In this document: positions 45,101 to 53,474 of the stretch, in pieces
Layout of the letters: each line of letters begins with the position of its first letter
How positions within the stretch are numbered: position 1 is the stretch's first letter
NCBI RefSeq assembly: GCF_002556545.1
Contig: NZ_CP022685.1
Location: 4,628,001-4,692,000, forward strand
From: Streptomyces formicae
Lineage (GTDB): Bacteria; Actinomycetota; Actinomycetes; Streptomycetales; Streptomycetaceae
DNA length: 64,000 nt
Reading direction: 5' to 3'
Position numbers and translations under genes: made by a program
The notes under the pieces: model-generated
Told to the model about the DNA's origin: nothing
Database searches by the model: none
The model's input: only the letters and a program-made list of their open reading frames with translations

Positions 45101-46339
45101 CAGCCGGGGCAGCAGCCGCCGCGGAACGCGCGTATCCCGCAGTCGCCGCAGCCCCCGCTGCCGCCCCGGCCCGCGAAGCCCGCTCAGCCCCGGCAACCTC
45201 ATCAGCCCGCTCAGGCGGGTCCGCAGGAGGAGGCCACGGGCGCCGGGATCGCCCCGGGCCCCGGTCCGATGCCGCAGCCGTCGTCCGGCGAGCCCGCCAC
45301 GGCCGCCGGTCCCGCGCCGTCCTCGTCGCAGACGCTCGGTGGTTCCGGGCGTCGGCGCAGGCTGGCCACGCCGCCCTCGCCCACGCCCGAGCCCGCGGGC
45401 GAGGAGCGTCCCGAGGCGGCGGCGCGGCCGCACCCGCAGCCGTCCGCGCCCGCGCACCCCCAGTCGCGCATCGCCGCCGCCACGGAGGGCACCGGCAGGT
45501 CGTACGCGATCGGCGCCCCCGACGAGGACGCCGACGAGGGTCCCGAGCCGCTGGACGGTCCCGGCGGCGCCGTCGAGATCTCCAACCGGCCCCAGCCGCA
45601 GCCGATGGACGACGAGCTGCCCCCGGAGCCGCTGGACAACCCGCGCCGCCTCCTGGTGTGGCCCGCGCCCGACGCCACCACGCAGCAGGCGCTGAGCGAC
45701 CGCGGCTACCGGCCCGTGATCGTGCACTCCCGCGAGGAGGTCGACGCGCAGATCGCGGCGTTCCCCGCCGCGCTGTTCGTGGACCCGCTGACCGGGCCGA
45801 TCACGCGGACCGCGCTCCAGTCGCTGCGGCAGGCCGCCGTGGCCGCCGAGGTGCCCGTCCTGGTCACGGCGGGCCTCGGCCAGGCGACGCGCGAGGCCGC
45901 GTACGGCGCCGACCCCGCCGTCCTCCTGAAGGCCCTCGCGCCGCGCGACAGCGAGCAGCACCCGCCGCGCGTCCTGCTGATCGAGGAGCACGAGGAGATC
46001 GCGCTCGCGCTGACCGCCACGCTGGAGCGGCGCGGCATGCAGGTCGCGCGGGCCGAGAGCGACGCGGACGCGGTCACCCTCGCGGCCCAGATGCGGCCGA
46101 ACCTGGTGGTCATGGACCTGCTCCAGGTCCGCCGCCGCAGGGCGGGGATCATCGACTGGCTGCGCGCGCAGGGGCAGTTGAACCGCACGCCGCTGGTCGT
46201 CTACACCGCCGCCGTCGACGAGACGGAGCTGCCGCGCCTCGCGGCGGGGGAGACGGTCCTGTTTCTCGCGGAGCGCTCCACCAGCGGCGAGGTGCAGAGC
46301 CGGATCGTCGACCTGCTCGCGAAGATCGGCACGAACTGA
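42179..46339 (+). CDS. giant PAS/receiver protein with degenerate histidine kinase core
   Basis: A 1386-residue protein: two PAS domains (about 20-150 and 160-280), a long Ala/Glu coiled coil (285-355), a HisKA-like helix, a poor ATPase domain (about 420-570), a disordered Pro/Ala/Gly linker (570-1145), and two receiver-like domains (about 1150-1255, 1265-1386). At the H box the sequence is G-S-S-L-R-G-P-L where active kinases have S-H-E-L-R-T-P-L, so the phospho-acceptor histidine is replaced by serine. The N and G boxes are also degraded. The second receiver keeps an acidic V-V-M-D. Basic G-R-R-x-R-R motifs recur in the linker. GTG 42179 used; GTG 42221 (behind GGAGG) is the main alternative. 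Confidence 0.88.
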   Translation: MSASSGNQGGSVVVSSRPSRGAARLAAILDALPDALVLVNANGTVVNANAIALEAFEAPGTALVGRGLLDLLPEFDSRLIPGSMRRPDTIDERGRTKPTRMTARRTDGGEFPVEVTSSPLEDGRTAYDHHGYTGDELLMLVVRDLSGTVDTEAELARSQRQTEMILRAAAEGVVGTDTEGRVVLVNPAAAQILGFRASDLGGQELHPLVLHSRADGEPFPYEESPLADTLRSGRKHRVRGQVLWSKSGAKVPVDLTTSPVRDGDQLVGAVMTFTDRRPYDELAEKHEAALARHADEMAAAAERRAEEIKAAEEQRAEELAAEQERYAALAEREKDRFEELAESEKARYEALAARHEQLLAVLGSSLRGPLDELRRELNALASDDAGQLWPEANQVLHHLSAGYARMTTLVDNVLGFQLLDSGDEQLSRTTVTLDAVVAAGVEGAVELIGPGRAQFAVHAPPIEFTVDAERLATALAHLIADVAGIDSTGNTRPGVGANAPAGGYVDSTIVVAAAQRGEVVRIEVRGPYSGGDPVHEPIVRGIVRAHGGVLQTHEVPGMSGSAYVLEVPIGAGVAGIAGAGASGSGSGSDSGSGLASGAGAGASVVVPEQASGTSGTSGGGRRRARRPSVDSFLESGGGEPVAPEAAAEPAPTGTGRRRGRRAAEAGSPETIGDAANAEVASDPAAGDTAGGAGGATGGTGRRRGRPSPAEGAVMTAAEHAAGSAALGLGQTVPPQGVPVPADGTGRRARRTDEQAALPALPALASGPAPSEAGQLGTSGTSGTGRRARRALAAAQERAAAEEANNGRVFALPPAPAAPAAPEPGQEPPAEPNGTTEHASAPHDPTDDHTPSQPHPATAPTGRRRSRPSADAEPGPLPAPQPQPWPETPAPGTPTPGGGTALPPERGAQSPGQQPRAAQPLPAEAAPGDPNSTQGRAISVRTLGQGVPFGQQISEEQRRQQGASASAPPPQGQAGQPGQQPPRNARIPQSPQPPLPPRPAKPAQPRQPHQPAQAGPQEEATGAGIAPGPGPMPQPSSGEPATAAGPAPSSSQTLGGSGRRRRLATPPSPTPEPAGEERPEAAARPHPQPSAPAHPQSRIAAATEGTGRSYAIGAPDEDADEGPEPLDGPGGAVEISNRPQPQPMDDELPPEPLDNPRRLLVWPAPDATTQQALSDRGYRPVIVHSREEVDAQIAAFPAALFVDPLTGPITRTALQSLRQAAVAAEVPVLVTAGLGQATREAAYGADPAVLLKALAPRDSEQHPPRVLLIEEHEEIALALTATLERRGMQVARAESDADAVTLAAQMRPNLVVMDLLQVRRRRAGIIDWLRAQGQLNRTPLVVYTAAVDETELPRLAAGETVLFLAERSTSGEVQSRIVDLLAKIGTN

Positions 46340-46343
46340 CGGA

Positions 46344-46367
46344 CGGCCCGCCGGATGTGGCGGGCCG
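46344..46367 (+). terminator. terminator after the PAS/receiver gene
   Basis: A 9-bp perfect stem (46344-46352 with 46359-46367) with a GGATGT loop, five bases after the stop. Confidence 0.75.
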
Positions 46368-46385
46368 CCCGAGCCGATGTGAGAG

Positions 46386-46410
46386 TTCGTGACGTCAGAT
46401 CTTCGTGACG

Positions 46411-46428
<18 letters not shown>
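46386..46428. repeat. 16-bp tandem repeat covering the fadD stop
   Basis: TTCGTGACGTCAGATC is repeated at 46386 and 46402, with a partial third unit from 46418. The fadD stop codon (46411-46413) lies in the second unit, so the first unit is a downstream duplicate. Confidence 0.85.
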
Positions 46429-48060
<1,632 letters not shown>

Positions 48061-48120
48061 GGCGTCCTCCTGGGGCAACATCGCCTACGCGGCAGTCAAG
48101 GGTTGCGCTGATTCTGCGCG

Positions 48121-48136
48121 CATACCGCTTGGTATG
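48121..48136. promoter_or_regulatory. CATACC-N4-GGTATG palindrome upstream of the acyl-CoA synthetase
   Basis: A perfect 6-bp inverted repeat with a GCTT spacer, 61 bp upstream of the fadD start. TetR-type acyl-CoA-responsive repressors often bind sites of this kind; no regulator gene is adjacent. Confidence 0.65.
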
Positions 48137-48188
48137 TCACTACTCACGGGGATGATCGATCATCGCCCGCGCCGGAGACGGGGGTCGT

Positions 48189-48770
48189 TCAGCGCACCGG
48201 GGTGAGCTCCGGGTCCTCGCGGAGCTTGCCGAGCGCACGCGACACCGCGCTCTTGACCGTGCCGACCGAGACGCCGAGCACCTCGGCGGTCTGCACCTCG
48301 CTGAGGTCCTCGTAATACCTGAGGACGACCATCGCCCGCTGCCGCGTCGGCAGCTTCATGATCGCGCGCCACATCGCGTCACGGAGCACCTGCTGCTCGG
48401 CCGGGTCCCCGGCAAGCACCACGTCGGGCTCCGGGAGCTCGTCGCACGCGAACTCGTCGACCTTGCGCTTGCGCCACTGCGACGTACGCGTGTTCAGCAG
48501 CGCGCGGCGCACGTAACCGTCGAGGGCGCGGTGGTCCTCGATCCGGTCCCACGCGACATACGTCTTGGTGAGCGCGGTCTGCAGCAGGTCCTCGGCATCG
48601 CTCGGATTCGCGGTCAGCGAGCGGGCGGTGCGCAGCAGTACGGGCTGGCGGGCCCGGACGTAGGACGCGAACGACGGGTACGCCGAGGGCACGCTGGCCC
48701 GCGCCGGACCCGTGCCCCGCGTCGCGGCCTTCGATGCGCTGGTGCACACGGACACCATGGATGCGGTCAT
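48189..48770 (-). CDS. SigE-family (ECF-like) RNA polymerase sigma factor
   Basis: A 193-residue sigma-70 factor with only regions 2 and 4. Region 2 (about residues 35-105) reads A-R-Q-P-V-L-L-R-T-A-R-S-L, then D-A-E-D-L-L-Q-T-A-L-T. Region 4 (about 130-185) has L-P-T-R-Q-R-A-M-V-V-L-R-Y-Y-E-D and the helix V-S-V-G-T-V-K-S-A-V-S-R. No anti-sigma gene adjoins. The ATG at 48770 lies six bases after TAGCGT (48777-48782), though GGAG also precedes it. Confidence 0.92.
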   Translation of the reverse strand: MTASMVSVCTSASKAATRGTGPARASVPSAYPSFASYVRARQPVLLRTARSLTANPSDAEDLLQTALTKTYVAWDRIEDHRALDGYVRRALLNTRTSQWRKRKVDEFACDELPEPDVVLAGDPAEQQVLRDAMWRAIMKLPTRQRAMVVLRYYEDLSEVQTAEVLGVSVGTVKSAVSRALGKLREDPELTPVR

Positions 48771-48858
48771 GGCTCCACGCTAGAAGCGCCCCCTACTTCT
48801 CCGGATCGGCCGCAGGTCCCTAAGCGGTGTCCGCCTCAGGTTGTACGAGTGGTGCTGG

Positions 48859-48879
48859 CTCCACCTCCTACAGGTGGAG
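48859..48879. terminator. hairpin in the gap beyond the DUF1906 gene
   Basis: CTCCACCT (48859-48866) pairs with AGGTGGAG (48872-48879), CCTAC loop, about 100 bp past the DUF1906 stop and upstream of the sigma gene. A terminator or leader element; no T-run. Confidence 0.45.
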
Positions 48880-48977
48880 GGGGCGGAGCACATCCCTGAG
48901 GGTTCACCCCCAGGACCCCCACCGCCCCACAGCCGTCGACACCGCCCGGACCACTACCGGACGCGCTATCGGAGGCA

Positions 48978-49793
48978 CTACCGGACGCGGGCCACCGGGG
49001 CGTGCACCAGGTTGCGGTCGATCACCAGGGTGCGTCCTCCGTGCCGCTCCTTCACGTTCCCCGCGTACTGGTGGATGCGCCGGGCGGGACGCCACGCGTG
49101 CCGCGCGATCTCGCGTTCCGCGTAGAGGTGGGGCCGGGTGTGCCAGCGCGCGAACCACAGGACCGCGGGCAGATCCCGCACGCCCGCCCGCCGCGCCTGC
49201 TCCATGTGCCGTACGCCGGAGTCGGCGCTGCTGTAGAACCCGGGGACGTACCCGTGCCTGCGCACCTCGCGGTCCCAGGCCCTGACGAAGGAGAGCGTGG
49301 TGCGCGCACACGGCTTCTCGCGGTAGGTGTACGCCTCCATGTCCAGATAGAGCGGGCTGCGCCGCTTCATGCCGAGTGCCTTCGCCTTGCGTACCGCGTC
49401 GTGTCCCTCCCTCTTCCCCTGCCTCAGGGGGTGCTTTCCGATCCGCACGTGCTTCTTGTTCTTCGCGATGACGCACGGCGACTGCGAGCCGACGTACACC
49501 GGCAGCAGCCGCCAGCCCATCCGCTGCACCGCGCGCGTCCAGCCCCGGTCGAGGTGCGGCTGGCGCTTGCAGGCCCTGCCGCGGCCCCCGTAGTAGATGC
49601 CGACCGCCCGGTACTTCGAGTGCCGCCAGCGCTTCATGGTGTCGAGCGACTGGGTCAGACAGGTGTCGAAGGCCCAGCCGCTGAACGTCGACACCGTGCC
49701 GCCCCCGGCCGCGGCCCCGGCCGGGCCCGGGGCCAGGGTGGTCACCGCCGCAAGGGCGAGGACAAGTCCAATGATCATCCTTCGCAGACGCAT
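48978..49793 (-). CDS. secreted DUF1906 (glycoside-hydrolase-like) protein
   Basis: A 271-residue secreted protein. The signal peptide (R-L-R-R-M-I-I-G-L then a Leu/Ala core) ends near A-G-A-A-A at about residue 29. The body matches the DUF1906 TIM-barrel seen in mycobacterial Rv2525c: F-D-T-C near the start, then A-V-G-I-Y-Y-G-G-R-G, P-V-Y-V-G-S-Q and L-D-M-E-A-Y, with acidic residues at strand ends as in glycosidases. Substrate unproved; peptidoglycan has been proposed for the family. Start 49793 or 49778; ribosome site weak. Confidence 0.88.
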   Translation of the reverse strand: MRLRRMIIGLVLALAAVTTLAPGPAGAAAGGGTVSTFSGWAFDTCLTQSLDTMKRWRHSKYRAVGIYYGGRGRACKRQPHLDRGWTRAVQRMGWRLLPVYVGSQSPCVIAKNKKHVRIGKHPLRQGKREGHDAVRKAKALGMKRRSPLYLDMEAYTYREKPCARTTLSFVRAWDREVRRHGYVPGFYSSADSGVRHMEQARRAGVRDLPAVLWFARWHTRPHLYAEREIARHAWRPARRIHQYAGNVKERHGGRTLVIDRNLVHAPVARVR

Positions 49794-49845
49794 AGGGCGA
49801 GTGAACGGGCCCGCGCCCGCGACAGGCCCGACAGACGCGCCGCGT

Positions 49846-51012
49846 TCAGCCGTCCGACCCCAGAATCAGCCCCGATGTGGGGACACCGGTGCCCGCGGTG
49901 ACCAGCGCCCGCGAAGCGCCGGGTATCTGGTTCACGGAGGTCCCGCGCAGCTGTCTCACGGCCTCGGCGATGCCGTTCATCCCGTGCAGATACGCCTCCC
50001 CGAGCTGCCCGCCGTGCGTGTTCATCGGCAACCGCTCCTCGGCGACGAAGTCCGCCGCCTCCCCGGGACCGCAGAAGCCGAACTCCTCCAGCTGCATCAG
50101 CACGAACGGTGTGAAGTGGTCGTACAGGATGCCGACGTCGATGTCCGCGGGGGCGAGTCCGGAGGTCCGCCACAACTGCCTTGCCACCACGCTCATTTCG
50201 GGCAGTCCGCTGAGGTCGTCCCGGTAGAAGCTGGTCATCTGCTCCTGCGCCCGGCCCGCGCCCTGCGCCGCCGCCGTGATCACCGCAGGGGGGTGCGGAA
50301 GGTCGCGGGCCCGCTCCGGGGTCGTGACGACGACGGCCTGGCCGCCGTCCGTCTCCTGACAGCAGTCCAGGAGCCGCAGCGGCTCGACGATCCAGCGCGA
50401 GGCCTCGTGGTCGGCGAGCGTGATCGGCTTGCCGTGGAAGTAGGCCGCGGGGTTCGTCGCCGCGTACTTCCGGTCCAGGACGGCGACGTGGCCGAAGGCG
50501 TCGGGGGTCAGGCCGTACGCGTGGAGGTAGCGCTGGGCCGCCATCGCCACCCAGGAGGCGGGGGTCAGCAGGCCGAACGGCAGGTTCCAGCCGAGCGCGG
50601 CGCCCTCCGCTGACGGCTCGCGCCGCTGCACCCCCGAGCCGAACCTACGCCCCGAACGCTCGTTGAACGCGCGGTAGCAGACGACGACTTCGGCGACTCC
50701 GGACGCCACGGCGAGTGCCGCCTGCTGGACGGTGGCGCAGGCCGCGCCGCCGCCGTAGTGCACGCGGGAGAAGAAGGACAGCTCTCCGATGCCCGCCGCC
50801 TGCGCGACCGTGATCTCCGGGTTGGTGTCCATGGTGAAGGTGACCATGCCGTCGACGTCGGCGGGGGTCAGCCCGGCGTCGTCGAGCGCGGTGTGCACGG
50901 CCTCCACGGCGAGCTTGAGCTCACTGCGTCCCGAGTCCTTGGAGAACTCCGTCGCCCCGATGCCGACGATCGCCGCCCGCCCGCCCAGGGTGTCGCGCCC
51001 GCGGACACTCAT
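49846..51012 (-). CDS. thiolase-fold lipid-transfer protein, Ltp2-like aldolase
   Basis: A 388-residue thiolase-fold protein of the SCP-x/lipid-transfer type, lacking the usual thiolase cysteine context. In the mycobacterial igr operon, Ltp2 is a retro-aldolase that removes propionyl-CoA from the steroid C17 side chain. The motifs G-I-G-A-T-E-F, H-Y-G-G-G-A-A-C-A and the C-terminal N-T-H-G-G-Q-L-G-E-A-Y resemble that family. Its start overlaps the ChsH1-like stop by 4 bp, and the DUF35 domain of the ChsH2-like protein is its expected partner. Substrate in Streptomyces is inferred only. Confidence 0.85.
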   Translation of the reverse strand: MSVRGRDTLGGRAAIVGIGATEFSKDSGRSELKLAVEAVHTALDDAGLTPADVDGMVTFTMDTNPEITVAQAAGIGELSFFSRVHYGGGAACATVQQAALAVASGVAEVVVCYRAFNERSGRRFGSGVQRREPSAEGAALGWNLPFGLLTPASWVAMAAQRYLHAYGLTPDAFGHVAVLDRKYAATNPAAYFHGKPITLADHEASRWIVEPLRLLDCCQETDGGQAVVVTTPERARDLPHPPAVITAAAQGAGRAQEQMTSFYRDDLSGLPEMSVVARQLWRTSGLAPADIDVGILYDHFTPFVLMQLEEFGFCGPGEAADFVAEERLPMNTHGGQLGEAYLHGMNGIAEAVRQLRGTSVNQIPGASRALVTAGTGVPTSGLILGSDG

Positions 51013-51455
51013 GCGGCACCTCCCTCGGGGGCGGTGACGGAGGCGGTGACGGGCGCGGTGACCGTCACCGTCACCGTGCCGGTGACGTGCTTGCCGATGC
51101 CGTTGGCCCCGACGACCTTGACCGTGGCCGTGGACGTCCGTCCGCCGGGAGCGGTGTCCTCGACGTGCTCGACGGAGCCCGTCAACACCATGGTGTCCCC
51201 CGGGTAGTTGGGCGCCCCCAGCCGGATCGCCACCTTGCGCAGGACGGCGGTGGGGCCGAAGTGGTCGGTGACGTACCGGCCCACCAGGCCGTTCGTAGTG
51301 AGGATGTTCATGAAGATGTCGGGGGAGCCCTTGGTCTTCGCCAGCTCCACGTCGTGGTGCACGTCCTGGTAGTCGCGGGACGCGACGGCCCCGGCGACGA
51401 TCAGGGTGCGGGTGATCGGAATCTCCAGCGGCGGCAGCGCGTCACCGGCCCTCAT
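51009..51455 (-). CDS. MaoC-like hydratase subunit, ChsH1-like
   Basis: A 148-residue hot-dog fold protein. The hydratase motif region is D-Y-Q-D-V-H-H-D (about residues 28-35), with the Asp and His expected at the active site. In mycobacteria ChsH1 pairs with ChsH2 to hydrate a steroid enoyl-CoA. The mycobacterial protein is about 129 residues; this one has an extra C-terminal Thr/Val-rich tail (V-T-G-T-V-T-V-T-V-T-A-P), encoded by GGTGAC-type repeats. ATG 51455 overlaps the preceding acyl-CoA dehydrogenase stop by 4 bp. Confidence 0.85.
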   Translation of the reverse strand: MRAGDALPPLEIPITRTLIVAGAVASRDYQDVHHDVELAKTKGSPDIFMNILTTNGLVGRYVTDHFGPTAVLRKVAIRLGAPNYPGDTMVLTGSVEHVEDTAPGGRTSTATVKVVGANGIGKHVTGTVTVTVTAPVTASVTAPEGGAA

Positions 51456-52540
51456 GCCGTCCCCTCCTTCAGCTCTCCGTGCGCGGAATCTTCGGGCGGG
51501 CCCTGCTGCCCGGCGGTCTCGTCCTGACCTGCGATCAGTTGGCCGAGCTCTTCCAGGACTTCGCTCCCGCACCCCAGATACGCGTCCAACTGGCGCCCCC
51601 ACAGGAAGTGCCTGTGCACCGGGTGGTCCAGGTCGGCGCCCATGCCCCCGTGCAGATGCTGGCCCGCGTGCACGACGCGCTTGCCCGCCTCCGACGCCCA
51701 CCAGGCGGCGGTCAGCGCGTGCGTCCCGTACGCCAGGCCCTCGTCGCGGCGCCAGGCCGCCTCGTAGGCCGTGACCCTGATCGCCTCGGTGTCCATGTAC
51801 GCGTCGGCGGCGCGGAGTTGGACCCCTTGCTTGGCGGCAAGCGGGCGGCCGAACTGCTCCCGTTCGTTGGTGTGGGCCACGGCTCGGGCCACCGATCCCG
51901 CGCACACCCCGGCCTGTAGCCCGGCGAAGGCCGTGCGCGCGGTCGCCCGTACGTCTTCGTAGGCCGTCTGCCCGCCGATCCGCTCCCCCTCGGCCCCGTC
52001 GAGGACAAGCCGCCCGGCGGACCAGGGCGCGGTCAGCTCGACCGGCTCCACCCGCGCGGCTGCCACCGGCACCAGCCACAGGGTTGCGTCGGCCGCCGCC
52101 ACCAGGACGTGCGTGGCGTCCCTCAGCCAGGGCACCCACGGCACCGTGCCGCTCAGCGCCCCCGCCTCGTCCGCCACCACCGAGCTCCGGGCGGGGAAGG
52201 CACCGGTGGCGACCGATGTGCCGTCGCGCAGCGCGGGCAGCAGCCGGGACCGCTGCGCGTCCGTACCGTGCGCGGCGACCGCGAGGAGGCCGAAGACACA
52301 GCTCGCCGCGAACGGCACCTGGGCCGTCACCCTGCCCTGTTCCTCGAGGAGCAGCACGAGCCCGAGCAGCCCGACGTCCTCCACCGCGCCGGGCAGTCCC
52401 GCCGCGCACAGCGCCTTCCACAGCTCCGCGTCCGACCCGGTCCCCGCCGCCGCGAGCCGCTCGGGCGTGGCCAGGTCGCCGAAGATCTCTGCCGCGAGGT
52501 CGCGCGCGGCCGCCTGCTCCTCCGTGGGCGTGAAGTCCAT
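51452..52540 (-). CDS. acyl-CoA dehydrogenase, FadE28/ChsE1-like subunit
   Basis: A 362-residue acyl-CoA dehydrogenase-fold protein. The short length and diverged middle domain fit the ChsE1 (FadE28) type, which works only as a heterotetramer with a FadE29 partner. The C-terminal helical domain contains R-E-Q-F-G-R-P-L-A-A-K-Q (FAD-binding loop) and H-G-G-M-G. The usual catalytic glutamate is not evident in the expected place. It starts 1 bp after the ChsH2-like stop and overlaps the ChsH1-like gene by 4 bp. Confidence 0.87.
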   Translation of the reverse strand: MDFTPTEEQAAARDLAAEIFGDLATPERLAAAGTGSDAELWKALCAAGLPGAVEDVGLLGLVLLLEEQGRVTAQVPFAASCVFGLLAVAAHGTDAQRSRLLPALRDGTSVATGAFPARSSVVADEAGALSGTVPWVPWLRDATHVLVAAADATLWLVPVAAARVEPVELTAPWSAGRLVLDGAEGERIGGQTAYEDVRATARTAFAGLQAGVCAGSVARAVAHTNEREQFGRPLAAKQGVQLRAADAYMDTEAIRVTAYEAAWRRDEGLAYGTHALTAAWWASEAGKRVVHAGQHLHGGMGADLDHPVHRHFLWGRQLDAYLGCGSEVLEELGQLIAGQDETAGQQGPPEDSAHGELKEGTA

Positions 52541-52541
52541 G

Positions 52542-53474
52542 TCAGCCCTCGCCCCCTGCCGAACCGTCCACCGGGGCGTCCACGGAGACGTCCACGGCCC
52601 GGAACATCGGCAGCTCCAACTCCTCGTCGACGCGCTGGAATTCGAGCTGGACGGGCATTCCGATCCGCACCTTGTCGTACGGCACCCCGATCACGTTGCT
52701 CACGATCCGCACGCCCTCCGCCAGCTCGATGAGCCCGACGGCGTAGGGCGGGTCGAAGGCGGGGAAGGGCGGGTGGTGCATCACGACGTACGAGTAGACG
52801 GTGCCCTCGCCGCTCGCCTCGACCGTGTCCCACTCGGCGGAGCCGCAGGCGTTGCACCCCGGGAGCCAGGGGAAGCGCAGGGTGTCGCAGCCTGCGCAGC
52901 GCTGGATCAGGAGGCGGTGGGCGGCCACGCCGTCCCAGAACCTCGCGTTGTCCCGGTTGATGACGGGGCGCGGGCGCTCGCCCTTCGGCTTCCGCTGCGC
53001 GGGCGCGTACTTCAGGATCCGGAAGCGGTGGGTCCCCGCGAGCTCTCCGCCCGCTCTGACGTCCATTCTCGTGGTGATGAAGTGGCCCGTGCCGAGCTTG
53101 GTCGTCTTGCGCTCGGAGACCGACTCGATCACCGCGTCGAAGGTGATCTCGTCGCCGGGCCGCAGCGGCAGCAGATACTCCTGCTCGCAGTCGGTGGCCA
53201 CCACCGAGGTGTAGCCACCGCCGTCGAGCAGCGCGAACAGCTCGTCGTGGGCGACGAACCGCCCGCCGTTGGCCGAGAGGCCGCCCATCGTCCAGGCCTG
53301 GAGCATCGTCGGCGGCGCCACCGCGTCGGCGCCCGTGTACGCGGGGTGGGTGTCGCCCATCGCCTCGCACCAGTGCCTGATCATCGGCCTGTTGACCGGG
53401 TCCTTGCCGCGCCCCGTCTCCTCCGCGGCCCTGCCCTCGAAGACCTTCAACTCCTCGTATGCGATGTCCTTCAC
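52542..53474 (-). CDS. MaoC-DUF35 fusion, ChsH2-like
   Basis: A 310-residue two-domain protein. Residues about 1-170 are a MaoC hot-dog domain (I-R-H-W-C-E-A-M-G-D-T-H-P). Residues about 180-300 are a DUF35 OB-fold with a zinc ribbon (C-A-G-C and C-N-A-C). This fusion is diagnostic of ChsH2, where the DUF35 part activates the Ltp2 aldolase and the MaoC part pairs with ChsH1. The length equals the mycobacterial protein. Start overlaps the upstream dehydrogenase stop by 4 bp. Confidence 0.9.
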   Translation of the reverse strand: MKDIAYEELKVFEGRAAEETGRGKDPVNRPMIRHWCEAMGDTHPAYTGADAVAPPTMLQAWTMGGLSANGGRFVAHDELFALLDGGGYTSVVATDCEQEYLLPLRPGDEITFDAVIESVSERKTTKLGTGHFITTRMDVRAGGELAGTHRFRILKYAPAQRKPKGERPRPVINRDNARFWDGVAAHRLLIQRCAGCDTLRFPWLPGCNACGSAEWDTVEASGEGTVYSYVVMHHPPFPAFDPPYAVGLIELAEGVRIVSNVIGVPYDKVRIGMPVQLEFQRVDEELELPMFRAVDVSVDAPVDGSAGGEG

